Made by a program: the position numbers and the translations under genes. Below are positions 17,285-26,125 of a DNA stretch of 39,787 nucleotides, one piece after another. Numbering within the stretch: position 1 is the stretch's first letter; each line of letters starts with the position of its first letter. Below the pieces are notes generated by a model. It was given only the letters and a program-made list of their open reading frames with translations. It did not search any database and was not told where the DNA came from. The stretch comes from Rhizobium sp. (GTDB taxonomy: Bacteria > Pseudomonadota > Alphaproteobacteria > Rhizobiales > Rhizobiaceae). The stretch lies in contig DNPN01000012.1 of assembly GCA_003501385.1 (NCBI GenBank), forward strand, positions 7,847 to 47,633, in the 5' to 3' direction.

Positions 17285-17308
17285 TTGATTCAAAATAATT
17301 TAAATCAA
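17285..17308. promoter_or_regulatory. AT-rich palindrome in the tannase/glycerate kinase divergent region
   Basis: A 24-bp imperfect palindrome with TTGATT and AATCAA ends and 20 of 24 symmetric positions. It lies 27-50 bp upstream of the tannase-family start, where a repressor would block transcription. The regulator is not in the immediate neighbourhood, so its family is unknown. Confidence 0.4.
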
Positions 17309-17441
17309 CGTCCTCCAGCTGGAAACCATAAACAAATGATGACAGGTTGCAAGATCGATTTTTAACCCGCAGGATTGCTCATGATCACTTTTTCCTTATC
17401 ACCCTCCTGGCCCATCACCTTCTGTAGAGCAACGAAGCAAC

Positions 17442-18728
17442 ATGAACAGTATCGAGCACAGCATGCGACACCTGTTGCAAGACATGTTTCAAGCCGCCAT
17501 CGCCAGCGCTGAAGCAGAGCCTGCGGTGCTGCGCAATTTGCCGGATAAGCCCAAAGGTCGCTGCGTGGTGATTGGCGCGGGCAAGGCATCTGCCGCCATG
17601 GCGGCGGCTCTGGATGTCGCGTGGCCCGATGTGGACCTGTCGGGCGTGGTGGTGACCCGTTATGATCACGCGGTGGCGGCTGGCCGTATCCGCATTATCG
17701 AAGCACGGCATCCGGTGCCCGATGATAACAGCCTCTTGGCTGGGCGTGAGATTTTGAAGGCGGTGCAAGGCATGAGCGCCGATGATCTGGTCATCGCCTT
17801 GATGTCTGGTGGTGGCTCGGCGCTGATGGTTGCGCCTGCGGGACAGATGACGCTGGAGGACAAGATGGCGGTCAATCGCGCTCTTCTGGCCAGTGGCGCG
17901 CCGATTGGGGAAATGAATATTGTGCGCAAATGCCTCTCAAGAATCAAAGGCGGGCGCCTGGCCGCCGCCGCCGCCCCGGCCAAGGTCGTGACCCTGGTAA
18001 TCAGCGATGTGCCGGGTGATGATCCGGCCGCTGTTGCTTCCGGCCCCACCATCCCCAGAGAGGGCGGGGCAAAAGAGGCACTGGAGATTGTCCGCCGTTA
18101 CAAGATGACCCTGCCGCCAACCGCCATGGCCGCTTTGAGTGATCCGGAGCCAGAAATGGCGGTTGCGCAAGGGGATGTGCGGGTGATTGCCTCGGCACGC
18201 ATGGCGCTTTTGGCAGCAGTCAATGTTGCCAGACAGCACCATCTGCATCCGCTCATTCTTGGGGATTCACTGGAAGGTGAAAGCCGCGATCTCGGCACTG
18301 TCATGGCGGGCATTGCCCATTCGGTGCGCCAGTATGGCGACCCGGCTGCGGCCCCGTGTGTGCTGCTGTCGGGTGGTGAAACCACCGTGACAATCGCTGA
18401 TGGCAAAGCCGGACGCGGCGGGCGCAACACGGAATTTTTGCTGGCGCTGGCTACGGCGCTCAACGGTGCATCGGGCATTTATGCCATTGCCGGGGATACA
18501 GACGGCATTGATGGCACCGAAGATGCGGCGGGGGCCATCGTCACCCCCTCCACTCTTGCCCGCGCCAGGGATCTCGGCCTTGATTCCCGCCGGTTTCTGG
18601 ATGGGCATGACAGCTATTCCCTGTTCAGCGCCATCGGTGATCTGGTGATAACCGGCCCGACGCTGACCAATGTGAATGATTTTCGTGCCGTTGTGATTGA
18701 TCACAGACCAAAAGCATCCTTGAACTGA
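17442..18728 (+). CDS. Glycerate 2-kinase (MOFRL/GckA-TtuD family)
   Basis: Phosphorylates D-glycerate to 2-phosphoglycerate with ATP, linking glyoxylate, tartrate or serine breakdown to glycolysis. The 428-residue protein has CVVIGAGKAS (Lys48), MSGGGSALM, the family block NIVRKCLSRIKGGRLA, SDVPGDDPAAVASGP, and a C-terminal MOFRL domain with SGGETTVT and GRGGRNTEF. Size and motif order fit the type II kinase family, annotated in other bacteria as gckA or ttuD. No other glyoxylate or tartrate gene is nearby. Its 3' end overlaps the convergent puuB gene by 28 bp. The Shine-Dalgarno before ATG 17442 is weak; an in-frame ATG at 17463 is an alternative start. Confidence 0.88.
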   Translation: MNSIEHSMRHLLQDMFQAAIASAEAEPAVLRNLPDKPKGRCVVIGAGKASAAMAAALDVAWPDVDLSGVVVTRYDHAVAAGRIRIIEARHPVPDDNSLLAGREILKAVQGMSADDLVIALMSGGGSALMVAPAGQMTLEDKMAVNRALLASGAPIGEMNIVRKCLSRIKGGRLAAAAAPAKVVTLVISDVPGDDPAAVASGPTIPREGGAKEALEIVRRYKMTLPPTAMAALSDPEPEMAVAQGDVRVIASARMALLAAVNVARQHHLHPLILGDSLEGESRDLGTVMAGIAHSVRQYGDPAAAPCVLLSGGETTVTIADGKAGRGGRNTEFLLALATALNGASGIYAIAGDTDGIDGTEDAAGAIVTPSTLARARDLGLDSRRFLDGHDSYSLFSAIGDLVITGPTLTNVNDFRAVVIDHRPKASLN

Positions 18729-20014
18729 TACCACCACGAACCAATGGTGGAATATTGCGCCCGGAACATTCGCCCGCCCGGAAAAGGTATCCATGGCAGT
18801 TTGGCAAATTGATCAAACCGGCTGGAATCGGCACCGCTGATCACTTCGCTCAAAATCTTGCCAAACAGATGCGAGCCGGTGACGCCGTGGCCGCTATAGC
18901 CATGGGCGAAATAGGTGTTTTTGCCAATTTTTCCCATTTGCGGCACCCGCGAAAACGACAAGGCAAAATTGCCGTTCCAGGCATAATCAATCTTTACGCC
19001 TTTCATCTGCGGAAAAACCCGCTCCAGATTGGGACGCAGCTTGGCGCGCACATCAGCAGGATCCGTGCCGCCATAGACGGTGCCGCCGCCGAAAATCAGC
19101 CGGTTGTCGGCAGACAGGCGGAAGTAATCCAGAATATAGCGCACATCTTCCACGCACATATCGCTGGGAATCAGCGCTTTGGCGCGCTCGCTGCCCAGCG
19201 GTTCGGTGGCCATCATTTGGGTCGAAACAGGCATGACGCGCGAGACAAGTTTAGGCACAACATGGCCCAGATAGGCATTGCCACAGAGCACCACCGTATT
19301 GGCCGACACCCGGCCTTTGGCGGTGATGATGGATGGCTTTTCCGCCTCATGATCGACGCTGACAGCGGGGGATTGTTCATAAATTACACCACCAAGCGAT
19401 TCAAACGCCGCAGCCTCGCCCAATGTCAGATTGAGCGGATGTAGATGACCTCCGGTGGTATCCAACATACCGCCAATATAGGCATCGGTACTCACCAGCT
19501 TTCGCATCATCTCCTTGTCGAGCAATTGATGATCGTCCATACCGTGCGACTTCCACAGCGCCTTTTTATGCTCCAGCTCCTTCATATGCGCAGCTGTATA
19601 GGCGGCATAGATATTGCCGGGCTTCAGATCGCACTGGATATTATACTGGCTGACGAGACGGCGGATAATCTTGCCGCCTTCCTGCACCAGACTGCCGACA
19701 AAAGCCCCGGCATCCACCCCATAACGGCGGGTGATGGTATCAAGGCTGGCGTTGAGGCCATTGACCACTTGCCCGCCATTGCGCCCCGAAGCACCCCAGC
19801 CGACATTGGCCCCCTCGACCACCACGACTTTATAGCCCTTTTCAGCCAGATGAATGGCTGTGGACAGGCCGGAATAGCCAGCACCGAGAATGGCGACATC
19901 GGCAGTCACCTCCCCTTCCAGAATTTTGGGCACGCGCACGATATTGCGCGAGGCCGCATAATAGCTATCGGGGTACGAGCCGTTGCCGGCATAGGATTTC
20001 TTGGACACGCTCAT
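18701..20014 (-). CDS. puuB: Gamma-glutamylputrescine oxidase-like FAD oxidoreductase
   Basis: A DAO-family flavoenzyme expected to oxidise gamma-glutamylputrescine (or a related gamma-glutamyl amine) to the aldehyde, releasing ammonia and hydrogen peroxide. The 437-residue protein has the FAD-binding Rossmann motif GAGYSG at 44-49 with the ribose-binding acidic residue in VVVVEG. ASGRNGGQV follows, and GYSGHGVTGSH lies near the C-terminus, as in PuuB/OrdL proteins. Its start overlaps the puuA stop as ATGA. The pair thus reproduces the first two steps of the Puu pathway. The aldehyde dehydrogenase (puuC) and hydrolase (puuD) are not in this window. Exact amine specificity is inferred. Confidence 0.83.
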   Translation of the reverse strand: MSVSKKSYAGNGSYPDSYYAASRNIVRVPKILEGEVTADVAILGAGYSGLSTAIHLAEKGYKVVVVEGANVGWGASGRNGGQVVNGLNASLDTITRRYGVDAGAFVGSLVQEGGKIIRRLVSQYNIQCDLKPGNIYAAYTAAHMKELEHKKALWKSHGMDDHQLLDKEMMRKLVSTDAYIGGMLDTTGGHLHPLNLTLGEAAAFESLGGVIYEQSPAVSVDHEAEKPSIITAKGRVSANTVVLCGNAYLGHVVPKLVSRVMPVSTQMMATEPLGSERAKALIPSDMCVEDVRYILDYFRLSADNRLIFGGGTVYGGTDPADVRAKLRPNLERVFPQMKGVKIDYAWNGNFALSFSRVPQMGKIGKNTYFAHGYSGHGVTGSHLFGKILSEVISGADSSRFDQFAKLPWIPFPGGRMFRAQYSTIGSWWYQFKDAFGL

Positions 20015-21366
20015 CAGACAATTTCCAGATAGGCACCGAATTCAAAATCGGTCACTTGTTCAGCAAAACCGGCGATTTCCTGTCGTTTGCAGGCAATCAG
20101 CATGGCACGAAGCTCAGAGTCGAAAATTTCTGGCACAATCGAGCCGTTTTCAAAGGCACTCACCGCAGAACCCCATTCCACCGGAATGCTGGCACCCCGC
20201 CCTTGATAAGCGCGGCCCGATGTTGGCTCTGGCGGTATCCATTTGTTACGAATGCCCACCAGCGCTGCCCCCAAAATAGCGGCCATGACCAGATAGGGGT
20301 TAGCGTCAGCCCCGGCCACGCGGTGCTCAATGCGGCGGGCTGAGGTTTTGCCGCCGGGAATACGGATGGCTGCGGTGCGGTTTTCATAGCCCCAGGAAAT
20401 TTTGGTGGGTGCATGGGTATCAGGCCGCAGACGCCGATAGGAGTTGAAATGCGGGGCAAACAGCAAAGTGGTTTCTTCCATGCCGCGCAGCAGGCCTGCC
20501 ACCGCATGTTTCATCACATCAGAGCCTTCCGCTGTGCCATCATCAAACACGTTGTTGCCGTCAGCATCGATAATGCTGAAATGCATATGCATGCCGCTGC
20601 CGGAACGGCCACCATAGGGCTTGGCCATAAACGTGGCGGCAAAACCATGTTTGCGCGCCACACCTTTAACGATGCGCTTCAAAAACAACGCATCATCCGC
20701 CGCTTTCAGCGGGTCGCTGGAATGGATCAGGTTGATTTCAAACTGGCCGATGCCGTTTTCCGCCACAGCCGAATCGGCTGGCACGTTCTGGCGCTTGCAT
20801 TCGGCATAAACGTCCGAGAAAAACTCGCCAAAATCATCCAGCTCGTCAATGGAGAGGATGGCATCCGAATCCAGTCGTTTGCCGGTGTAGGGCGAAATCG
20901 GTGGTTCGGCATGATCTGGCTCGGAATCGACCAGATAAAATTCCATCTCGGAGGCCACCACCGGGCGAAGGCCAAGCTCATGATATTGCCGCACAATCGA
21001 GGCCAAGGCCTGACGGGGATCGGCCAGAAACGGCTCGCCATTTTCCTTCACCAGCCACAGCGGCACAACGGCGCTGGGCTTCAGCGTCCAGCCAACCGGC
21101 AAGGCTCCGCGCCCGGTCGAGGCACAGATGCCATCAATATCGCCATTGGCAAACACGTGGGAGCTGCCAACAATATCCTCGCCCCAGATATCGACGCCAA
21201 CAATGGACAATGGCATGCGAATGCCACCGTTGAGCACCTTCTCGATCTGGTTCACTGGCACACGCTTGCCACGCAAAATACCATTCAAGTCGCAGACCAC
21301 GGCCTGCACACTGTCAATGGCTGAAACATCAATGGCATCGCCAAGCACCTCGATCGTCGAAGGCAT
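20014..21366 (-). CDS. puuA: Gamma-glutamylputrescine synthetase-like (glutamine synthetase family)
   Basis: ATP-dependent ligation of glutamate to an amine, most likely putrescine. It belongs to the glutamine synthetase superfamily but, at 450 residues with a divergent N-terminus, to the PuuA/GlnA-like branch. Visible active-site blocks are EMEFYL (metal Glu), ENGIGQFEINL, GSGMHMHFSI, NSYRRLRPDTHAP and ENRTAAIRIP, in the family's order. It heads the puuAB operon and is divergent from recQ. Upstream lie a GC-rich inverted repeat and TGTTCAAACA, nearly identical to the palindrome beside the XRE-cupin regulator at 5391. Related rhizobial enzymes may use other amines such as ethanolamine or isopropylamine, so the gene symbol is provisional. 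Confidence 0.83.
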   Translation of the reverse strand: MPSTIEVLGDAIDVSAIDSVQAVVCDLNGILRGKRVPVNQIEKVLNGGIRMPLSIVGVDIWGEDIVGSSHVFANGDIDGICASTGRGALPVGWTLKPSAVVPLWLVKENGEPFLADPRQALASIVRQYHELGLRPVVASEMEFYLVDSEPDHAEPPISPYTGKRLDSDAILSIDELDDFGEFFSDVYAECKRQNVPADSAVAENGIGQFEINLIHSSDPLKAADDALFLKRIVKGVARKHGFAATFMAKPYGGRSGSGMHMHFSIIDADGNNVFDDGTAEGSDVMKHAVAGLLRGMEETTLLFAPHFNSYRRLRPDTHAPTKISWGYENRTAAIRIPGGKTSARRIEHRVAGADANPYLVMAAILGAALVGIRNKWIPPEPTSGRAYQGRGASIPVEWGSAVSAFENGSIVPEIFDSELRAMLIACKRQEIAGFAEQVTDFEFGAYLEIV

Positions 21367-21439
21367 ACGGAACTCCTGTCATAAAAAATGCCACACACAA
21401 AATCTGTGATCCTGTTGCGAACTATGGCTTCTATTGCTG

Positions 21440-21457
21440 GCGCGGTCAAATCCGCGC
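21440..21457. repeat. GC-rich inverted repeat between puuA and recQ
   Basis: GCGCGG-TCAAAT-CCGCGC, a perfect 6-bp stem with a 6-nt loop followed on the plus strand by GGTTTT. It sits 74 bp upstream of puuA and about 100 bp upstream of recQ. It could be an operator or a weak leader hairpin; the T-run is too short to call a terminator. Confidence 0.35.
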
Positions 21458-21485
21458 GGTTTTATGGGCCTGTTGAATTTCACGG

Positions 21486-21495
21486 TGTTCAAACA
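21486..21495. promoter_or_regulatory. Candidate operator TGTTCAAACA upstream of puuA
   Basis: Matches the perfect palindrome TGTTCGAACA at 5291-5300 in nine of ten positions. It lies about 120 bp upstream of puuA in the divergent puuA/recQ region. Presence beside both a PuuR-like regulator and puuAB suggests a shared regulon. Confidence 0.4.
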
Positions 21496-21560
21496 TGGCC
21501 CTAACACTCTATATTGGCTGAATATTGCAGTCCGGTGTCATCAAGGTGCATGGAAAATTT

Positions 21561-23438
21561 ATGGAAAACAACGCCATGCGGCAGAGCACGAGCAGTCTCG
21601 ATTCCCTGTTTGATAATGGGGCTGTCAAAAACGCGCTCTCCATCTTGCAAAACATCTACGGCTATCCCGCCTTTCGCGGCAAACAGGCCGATGTGATTGC
21701 GCAGGTGGTTTCCGGCGGTGATGCCGTGGTGCTGTTTCCCACAGGTGCTGGCAAATCCCTGTGTTTTCAGATTCCGGCGCTGTGCCGCGATGGGGTTGGC
21801 GTTGTGGTATCGCCGCTGATTGCGCTGATGCGTGATCAGGTGCAGGCATTGCAGCAATTGGGCGTACGGGCGGCAGCGCTGAATTCTTCGCTGACCCGCG
21901 AAGAGTTTATCGAAGTGCGCCGGGCCATTGCCAACAATGCGCTGGATCTTCTCTATGTGACGCCGGAGCGGATTGTGACGCCCGCTTTCAAAGAGGTGAT
22001 GGGCGATGCCAAAATTGCGCTGTTTGCCATTGATGAGGCCCATTGCGTCTCGCAATGGGGGCATGATTTTCGGCCTGAATATCGTGAGCTTGGGCATCTG
22101 GCCGAGAGCTATCCCGGTGTGCCGCGTATCGCGCTGACCGCCACCGCCGATCCGCATACGCGTGATGATATTATCGACAAGCTGTCGCTGCATCAGGCCG
22201 AAGTGTTCACCACCTCGTTTGATCGGCCCAATATTGCCTATGAGATTGTGGAGCGCGATCAGCCGCGCCAGCAATTGCTGCGGTTCTTGTCCCGCCATAA
22301 AGGCTCAAGCGGCATTGTCTATTGTCTGTCGCGGGCGAAAGTTGAAGACACGGCGCAATGGCTGAACGACCAAGGGATTTACGCCCTGCCCTATCACGCA
22401 GGCATGGAGCGCGATGTGCGCGACCGAAATCAGGATGCCTTCCTGCGCGAGGAAAACCTCTGCCTTGTGGCCACCGTGGCGTTTGGCATGGGCATTGATA
22501 AGCCCAATGTGCGCTATGTGGCGCATCTGGATTTGCCCGGTTCCGTCGAGGCCTATTATCAGGAAACCGGACGTGCGGGCCGTGATGGCCTGCCATCGGA
22601 AGTCTGGATGGCCTATGGTATGGCCGATGTGATCCAGCGCGGGCGGATGATTGATGAGGGTAATTCCAGCAATGATGTCAAACGGGTAGAACGGGCAAAA
22701 CTAAATGCGCTTCTGGCGATTTGTGAAACCCCCGGCTGCCGCAGACAAGCGATTCTGGCCCATTTCGGCGAGACCCATGCGGGCGGATGCGGCAATTGCG
22801 ACACCTGCCTCAAGCCCGTTGAAACATGGGATGGCACCGACGCCGCCATCAAGGCGCTGGCCGCCGTCTATCGCACCGGCCAGCGCTTTGGCGCAGGCCA
22901 TTTGATTGACGTTTTGATGGGCCATGAAAATGAGCGCACCATCCGCTTTGGCCATGCCGATATGCCGGTGTTTGGGGCGGGCAAGGATTTGCCGGTCAAG
23001 ACATGGCAATCGGTCTATCGGCAATTGCTGGCTGCGGGCCTGATCACGGTGGATCATGAAGCCTATGGGGCCTTGAAGCTGGCCGATGAGGCCCGTGCTG
23101 TTTTCAAGCATGAGCGCGAGGTGCGTTTCCGGAAAGACCGGCCCACCAAGGGCAAGGCTTCCAGAAGTGCGTCACCCAGCTCTGCCAACGCCAAATCGGC
23201 ACTGGCGGGGGATGATATGGAGCTGTTTGAAGCTCTACGCGCCACCCGTATGAGCATTGCCAAAGAGCTGGCCATTCCGCCATATGTGGTATTTCCCGAC
23301 ACCACACTTGTGGCCTTTGCCACCGAACGGCCGATGAATGCCAAGGACTTGCTGGGCATTTCCGGCGTCGGACAATCCAAGCTGGAGCGCTATGGCGATG
23401 CTTTTCTGGCGGTGATCCACGCCCATCAACAGGGATAG
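21561..23438 (+). CDS. recQ: RecQ-family ATP-dependent DNA helicase
   Basis: A 3'-to-5' DNA helicase acting in recombination and repair of stalled forks. The protein has 625 residues from ATG 21561. Motif I is FPTGAGKS (Lys65), motif II IDEAHCVSQWGHDFRPEY, motif III ALTATA, and motif VI includes YYQETGRAGRDG. The RecQ zinc-binding region has four Cys in CETPGC and CGNCDTC (about residues 389-417), followed by a winged-helix part. An HRDC domain closes the protein (about 550-620, ending GISGVGQSKLERYG). All core motifs are intact, so it should be active. Start choice is uncertain: ATG 21561 and 21576 both have weak sites, and a TTG at 21525 is less likely. It converges on the dehydrogenase gene with a 9-bp gap. 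Confidence 0.95.
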   Translation: MENNAMRQSTSSLDSLFDNGAVKNALSILQNIYGYPAFRGKQADVIAQVVSGGDAVVLFPTGAGKSLCFQIPALCRDGVGVVVSPLIALMRDQVQALQQLGVRAAALNSSLTREEFIEVRRAIANNALDLLYVTPERIVTPAFKEVMGDAKIALFAIDEAHCVSQWGHDFRPEYRELGHLAESYPGVPRIALTATADPHTRDDIIDKLSLHQAEVFTTSFDRPNIAYEIVERDQPRQQLLRFLSRHKGSSGIVYCLSRAKVEDTAQWLNDQGIYALPYHAGMERDVRDRNQDAFLREENLCLVATVAFGMGIDKPNVRYVAHLDLPGSVEAYYQETGRAGRDGLPSEVWMAYGMADVIQRGRMIDEGNSSNDVKRVERAKLNALLAICETPGCRRQAILAHFGETHAGGCGNCDTCLKPVETWDGTDAAIKALAAVYRTGQRFGAGHLIDVLMGHENERTIRFGHADMPVFGAGKDLPVKTWQSVYRQLLAAGLITVDHEAYGALKLADEARAVFKHEREVRFRKDRPTKGKASRSASPSSANAKSALAGDDMELFEALRATRMSIAKELAIPPYVVFPDTTLVAFATERPMNAKDLLGISGVGQSKLERYGDAFLAVIHAHQQG

Positions 23439-23447
23439 GCAGTTTCC

Positions 23448-24458
23448 TCAAACATCGAGAATAGCCTTGATCACACCCGCTTCTGGCTTTGACCATTCCG
23501 GCAAAAGCGTCACCGCATCTTCCAGACGGCCTCTGTGGGTGTTGAGCGCGCGAGTTGGCACTTTGCCCGCCTTCATCTGGCGCACCACCTCGGCAAAATC
23601 ATCGGGCTGAGCGTTACGGCTGGCAAACAGGCTGATTTCACGTTTGTGAAAATCGGGATCGGAAAAGGTAATGTCCTGCCGCACCACACTGAGCAGCACA
23701 TAGCGGGCACCATGGGCCAGAAAGTTAAAGCCGCGCTGCATGGGCACCGCATTGCCGGTGGCATCCACCACCACATCAAAGCCATTGCCGCCGGTCAGTG
23801 CCTGCGCTTTTTCTTCTGCCGTCTCATCGGCCAGCAGATAGCCATCGGCGCCGAGCTGTTCGACGGCAAAATTCAGGCGATCCTTGCGGGTATCCATCAC
23901 GGTCACATGCGAACCCCGCGCCTTGGCAAAGATAATCGCCGACATGCCGATGGGACCTGAGCCGGTGATCAGCACCCGATCTTCAGCGGTGATATTGCCG
24001 CGCTTGATGCCATGGGCACCAATGGCCAGAAACTCGATCATCGCCGCATCTTCCAGTGGAATATCGCCGGTTGGCACCACATTGCTTTGCGGCACAGACA
24101 CATATTCGGCCATGCCGCCATCACAATGCACGCCCAGCACCTGAATACTGTAACAGGCGTTGGTCAGCCCCTTGTTGCAGGCATGGCATTTTCCGCACGA
24201 CAGATAGGGAACGATATAGACAGGCTCTCCCACTTTCAGTGCGCTATCGGGTGGCACCTCCTCAACCGTGCCAGACAGTTCGTGGCCCATCACCCGTGGA
24301 TACTCGAGAAACGGATGCTTGCCCGCGAAAATATGAAAATCCGTGCCGCAAATGCCCACATGGCGAATGCGCACCAAAACCTCACCTTCACCGCGCACCA
24401 CATCAGGTCGTGTGACCAGTTTCAGCTGATCAGGTTCTTCGCACACAAGCGCTTTCAT
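23448..24458 (-). CDS. Zinc-dependent medium-chain dehydrogenase, L-galactonate 5-dehydrogenase-like
   Basis: An NAD(P)-dependent MDR-family polyol or sugar acid dehydrogenase of 336 residues. Catalytic zinc ligands are Cys37 and His59-Glu60 (GHE). The structural zinc loop has Cys88, Cys91, Cys94 and Cys102. The cofactor fold begins with TGSGPIGMSA near residue 166. Segments such as YPRVMGHE, IQVLGVHCDGGMAEY and FSDPDFHKREISLFASRNAQPDDF closely resemble what I recall of E. coli LgoD (YjjN, L-galactonate 5-dehydrogenase). That makes a hexonate or polyol substrate likely, but it is not proved. AGGGAC precedes ATG 24458. It follows the amino acid type importer on the same strand, separated by 113 bp with a hairpin and a palindrome, so it probably has its own promoter. 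Confidence 0.85.
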   Translation of the reverse strand: MKALVCEEPDQLKLVTRPDVVRGEGEVLVRIRHVGICGTDFHIFAGKHPFLEYPRVMGHELSGTVEEVPPDSALKVGEPVYIVPYLSCGKCHACNKGLTNACYSIQVLGVHCDGGMAEYVSVPQSNVVPTGDIPLEDAAMIEFLAIGAHGIKRGNITAEDRVLITGSGPIGMSAIIFAKARGSHVTVMDTRKDRLNFAVEQLGADGYLLADETAEEKAQALTGGNGFDVVVDATGNAVPMQRGFNFLAHGARYVLLSVVRQDITFSDPDFHKREISLFASRNAQPDDFAEVVRQMKAGKVPTRALNTHRGRLEDAVTLLPEWSKPEAGVIKAILDV

Positions 24459-24519
24459 GATGTCCCTCGCTGGAGCGTCTCAAGCGGCCCATGATGCCGC
24501 CAGACGATATTGATATACG

Positions 24520-24527
24520 TTGTACAA
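24520..24527. promoter_or_regulatory. Candidate operator TTGTACAA upstream of the dehydrogenase
   Basis: A perfect 8-bp palindrome about 62 bp upstream of the dehydrogenase start, within ATACGTTGTACAATGATACG. TTGTACAA-like sites are typical of GntR-family regulators. No GntR gene is in the window, so the assignment is weak. Confidence 0.3.
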
Positions 24528-24534
24528 TGATACG

Positions 24535-24564
24535 GGATACGTGCCGCGCTGGCAGCACGTATCC
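24535..24564 (-). terminator. Hairpin after the amino acid importer operon
   Basis: GGATACGTGC pairs perfectly with GCACGTATCC (10 bp) around a 10-nt loop, 7 bp after the binding-protein stop codon. No U-tract follows on the minus strand, so it may be a 3'-protecting or attenuating hairpin in place of a classic terminator. Confidence 0.45.
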
Positions 24565-24571
24565 TCTCGTC

Positions 24572-25360
24572 TTATTTCAGCATGTCTGCTGGCAGATCGA
24601 TGTTGTTGTATTTTTTGTAGATGGCGTTGAGTTTTCCATCTTTCAGGTCAGAATGGACCCATTCATTGATCGCCGCCTTCAAACCATCTTCACCCTTGCG
24701 CAGGCCGATGGCATAGGGGTTCACTTTCAGGACAATTTTGGTTTCCAGCGGGTCAGCCTTACGGCGCTCGTTGATGGTGTTCATAATCTGTGGTGAAGAC
24801 ACCATGATGTCATTCTGGCCCGACACTAGCGCTGTCACCAATGTCGCATCATCATCATAGCGCACAATATTGGCACCCTTGGCCTGGGTGGTGACTTCCT
24901 TATCGTTGGTGGAGCCGCGTGTCGTGGCAACATTCTTGCCAGCAAGATCGTCCAGCGTGGTGATTTTCATCGCCTGCGGGGCAGCGGCAACAATCTGGAT
25001 GACACCATGCGGATCGGCAAAATCAATCACCTTCTTGCGCTCATCGGTGATCGACAGCGAAGCGATAACAATATCAGCCTTGTTGGTCAGCAAGAAGGGA
25101 ATGCGATTGGGGCTGGTGACTTCAACAATCTCCAGCTTCACACCCAGATGCGCCGCCAGAAGCCGCGCACTCTCCACTTCCGAGCCGGAGGGCTGCATAT
25201 TGGCATCGGCCATGCCAAAAGGCGGTGAACCAAGATCAATGGCAGCCCGCAAAGTGCCACGGGATTTGATGTCGGCCAAAGCATCGGCACAGGCAATGCC
25301 GGGAAGCGTGGCCAGCATGGCCACCACCACAGCGCTTTTCATCAGGTTTCTACGTTTCAT
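24572..25360 (-). CDS. Periplasmic binding protein of polar amino acid type (family 3)
   Basis: A 262-residue exported binding protein. An N-terminal signal peptide with KRR at residues 2-4 is probably cleaved near ACA (about residue 25). The mature protein has the family 3 pattern: SRGTLRAAIDLGSPPFG, the ligand-contact region ADIVIASLSITDERKKVIDFADPH (Arg in the ER pair), and the hinge DDLAGKNVATTRGST. Such proteins bind polar amino acids or opine-like compounds. ATG 25360 has a GGAGGA Shine-Dalgarno 6 nt upstream; an earlier in-frame ATG at 25375 has none. It is the last transport gene of the minus-strand operon. The exact ligand cannot be read. Confidence 0.88.
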   Translation of the reverse strand: MKRRNLMKSAVVVAMLATLPGIACADALADIKSRGTLRAAIDLGSPPFGMADANMQPSGSEVESARLLAAHLGVKLEIVEVTSPNRIPFLLTNKADIVIASLSITDERKKVIDFADPHGVIQIVAAAPQAMKITTLDDLAGKNVATTRGSTNDKEVTTQAKGANIVRYDDDATLVTALVSGQNDIMVSSPQIMNTINERRKADPLETKIVLKVNPYAIGLRKGEDGLKAAINEWVHSDLKDGKLNAIYKKYNNIDLPADMLK

Positions 25361-25396
25361 GTTTTCCTCCTCCAAGAAAATTCGATCCAGCCGGCC

Positions 25397-26125
25397 TCAC
25401 AGCCCGTTGCTGAGAAATGCCTGTAATTCAGGTGTTTGAGGATCATCCAGCATGGCACCCGGCCCAACCTCCCAGACTTTGCCGCGATGCATGAACACCA
25501 CTTTGTGGGCCACCTTGCGGGCAAAGGCCATTTCGTGGGTCACCAGAATCATGCTCATGCCGCCACGGGCGAGATCTTCCATCACCCGCAGCACTTCGCC
25601 GGTCAGATGTGGGTCGAGCGCCGATGTGACCTCATCAAACAGCATCAGCTTGGGTTGCATCGCCAAGGATCTGGCAATGGCAACGCGCTGTTGCTGGCCG
25701 CCAGAGAGCTGTTCGGGATAATCATCGGCTTTTTCCGCAAGGCCAACCTGCGCCAAAACCTTCTCGGCCAAGGCGCGGGCCTGCGCCTTGCCAAGACCTT
25801 TCACACAGGTGGGGGCCAGCATGATGTTTTGCGCAACGGTGAGATGGGGAAACAGATTGTAGCTTTGAAACACAATGCCGACATCCTGCCGCAACAGGCG
25901 ACGCTCCAGCTTGTCATCATGAATCTTGTGACCACAGACGATGATTTCGCCGCTGCTGATCTTCTCCAGCGCATTGATGCAGCGCAGCGCCGTGGATTTG
26001 CCCGAACCCGAGGCACCAATCACCGCCGTGACTTCGCCGGGCATCACTTCAAAGGATACGCCCTTGAGCACTTCAACAGCGCCGAAGCTCTTGTGGACGT
26101 TGGCAAGACTAACGACGGCCGACAT
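25397..26125 (-). CDS. Amino acid ABC transporter ATPase (GlnQ/HisP-like)
   Basis: The 242-residue ATPase of a polar amino acid importer. Walker A is GASGSGKST (Lys43), followed by Q-loop FQSYNLFPHLTV, signature LSGGQQQRVAIARS, Walker B LMLFDEVTSALDP and switch His in LVTHEMAFAR. There is no extra C-terminal regulatory domain, as usual for this family. Its start overlaps the upstream permease by 17 bp, and the binding protein follows after 36 bp. It powers the two permeases at 26109 and 26775. Confidence 0.92.
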   Translation of the reverse strand: MSAVVSLANVHKSFGAVEVLKGVSFEVMPGEVTAVIGASGSGKSTALRCINALEKISSGEIIVCGHKIHDDKLERRLLRQDVGIVFQSYNLFPHLTVAQNIMLAPTCVKGLGKAQARALAEKVLAQVGLAEKADDYPEQLSGGQQQRVAIARSLAMQPKLMLFDEVTSALDPHLTGEVLRVMEDLARGGMSMILVTHEMAFARKVAHKVVFMHRGKVWEVGPGAMLDDPQTPELQAFLSNGL

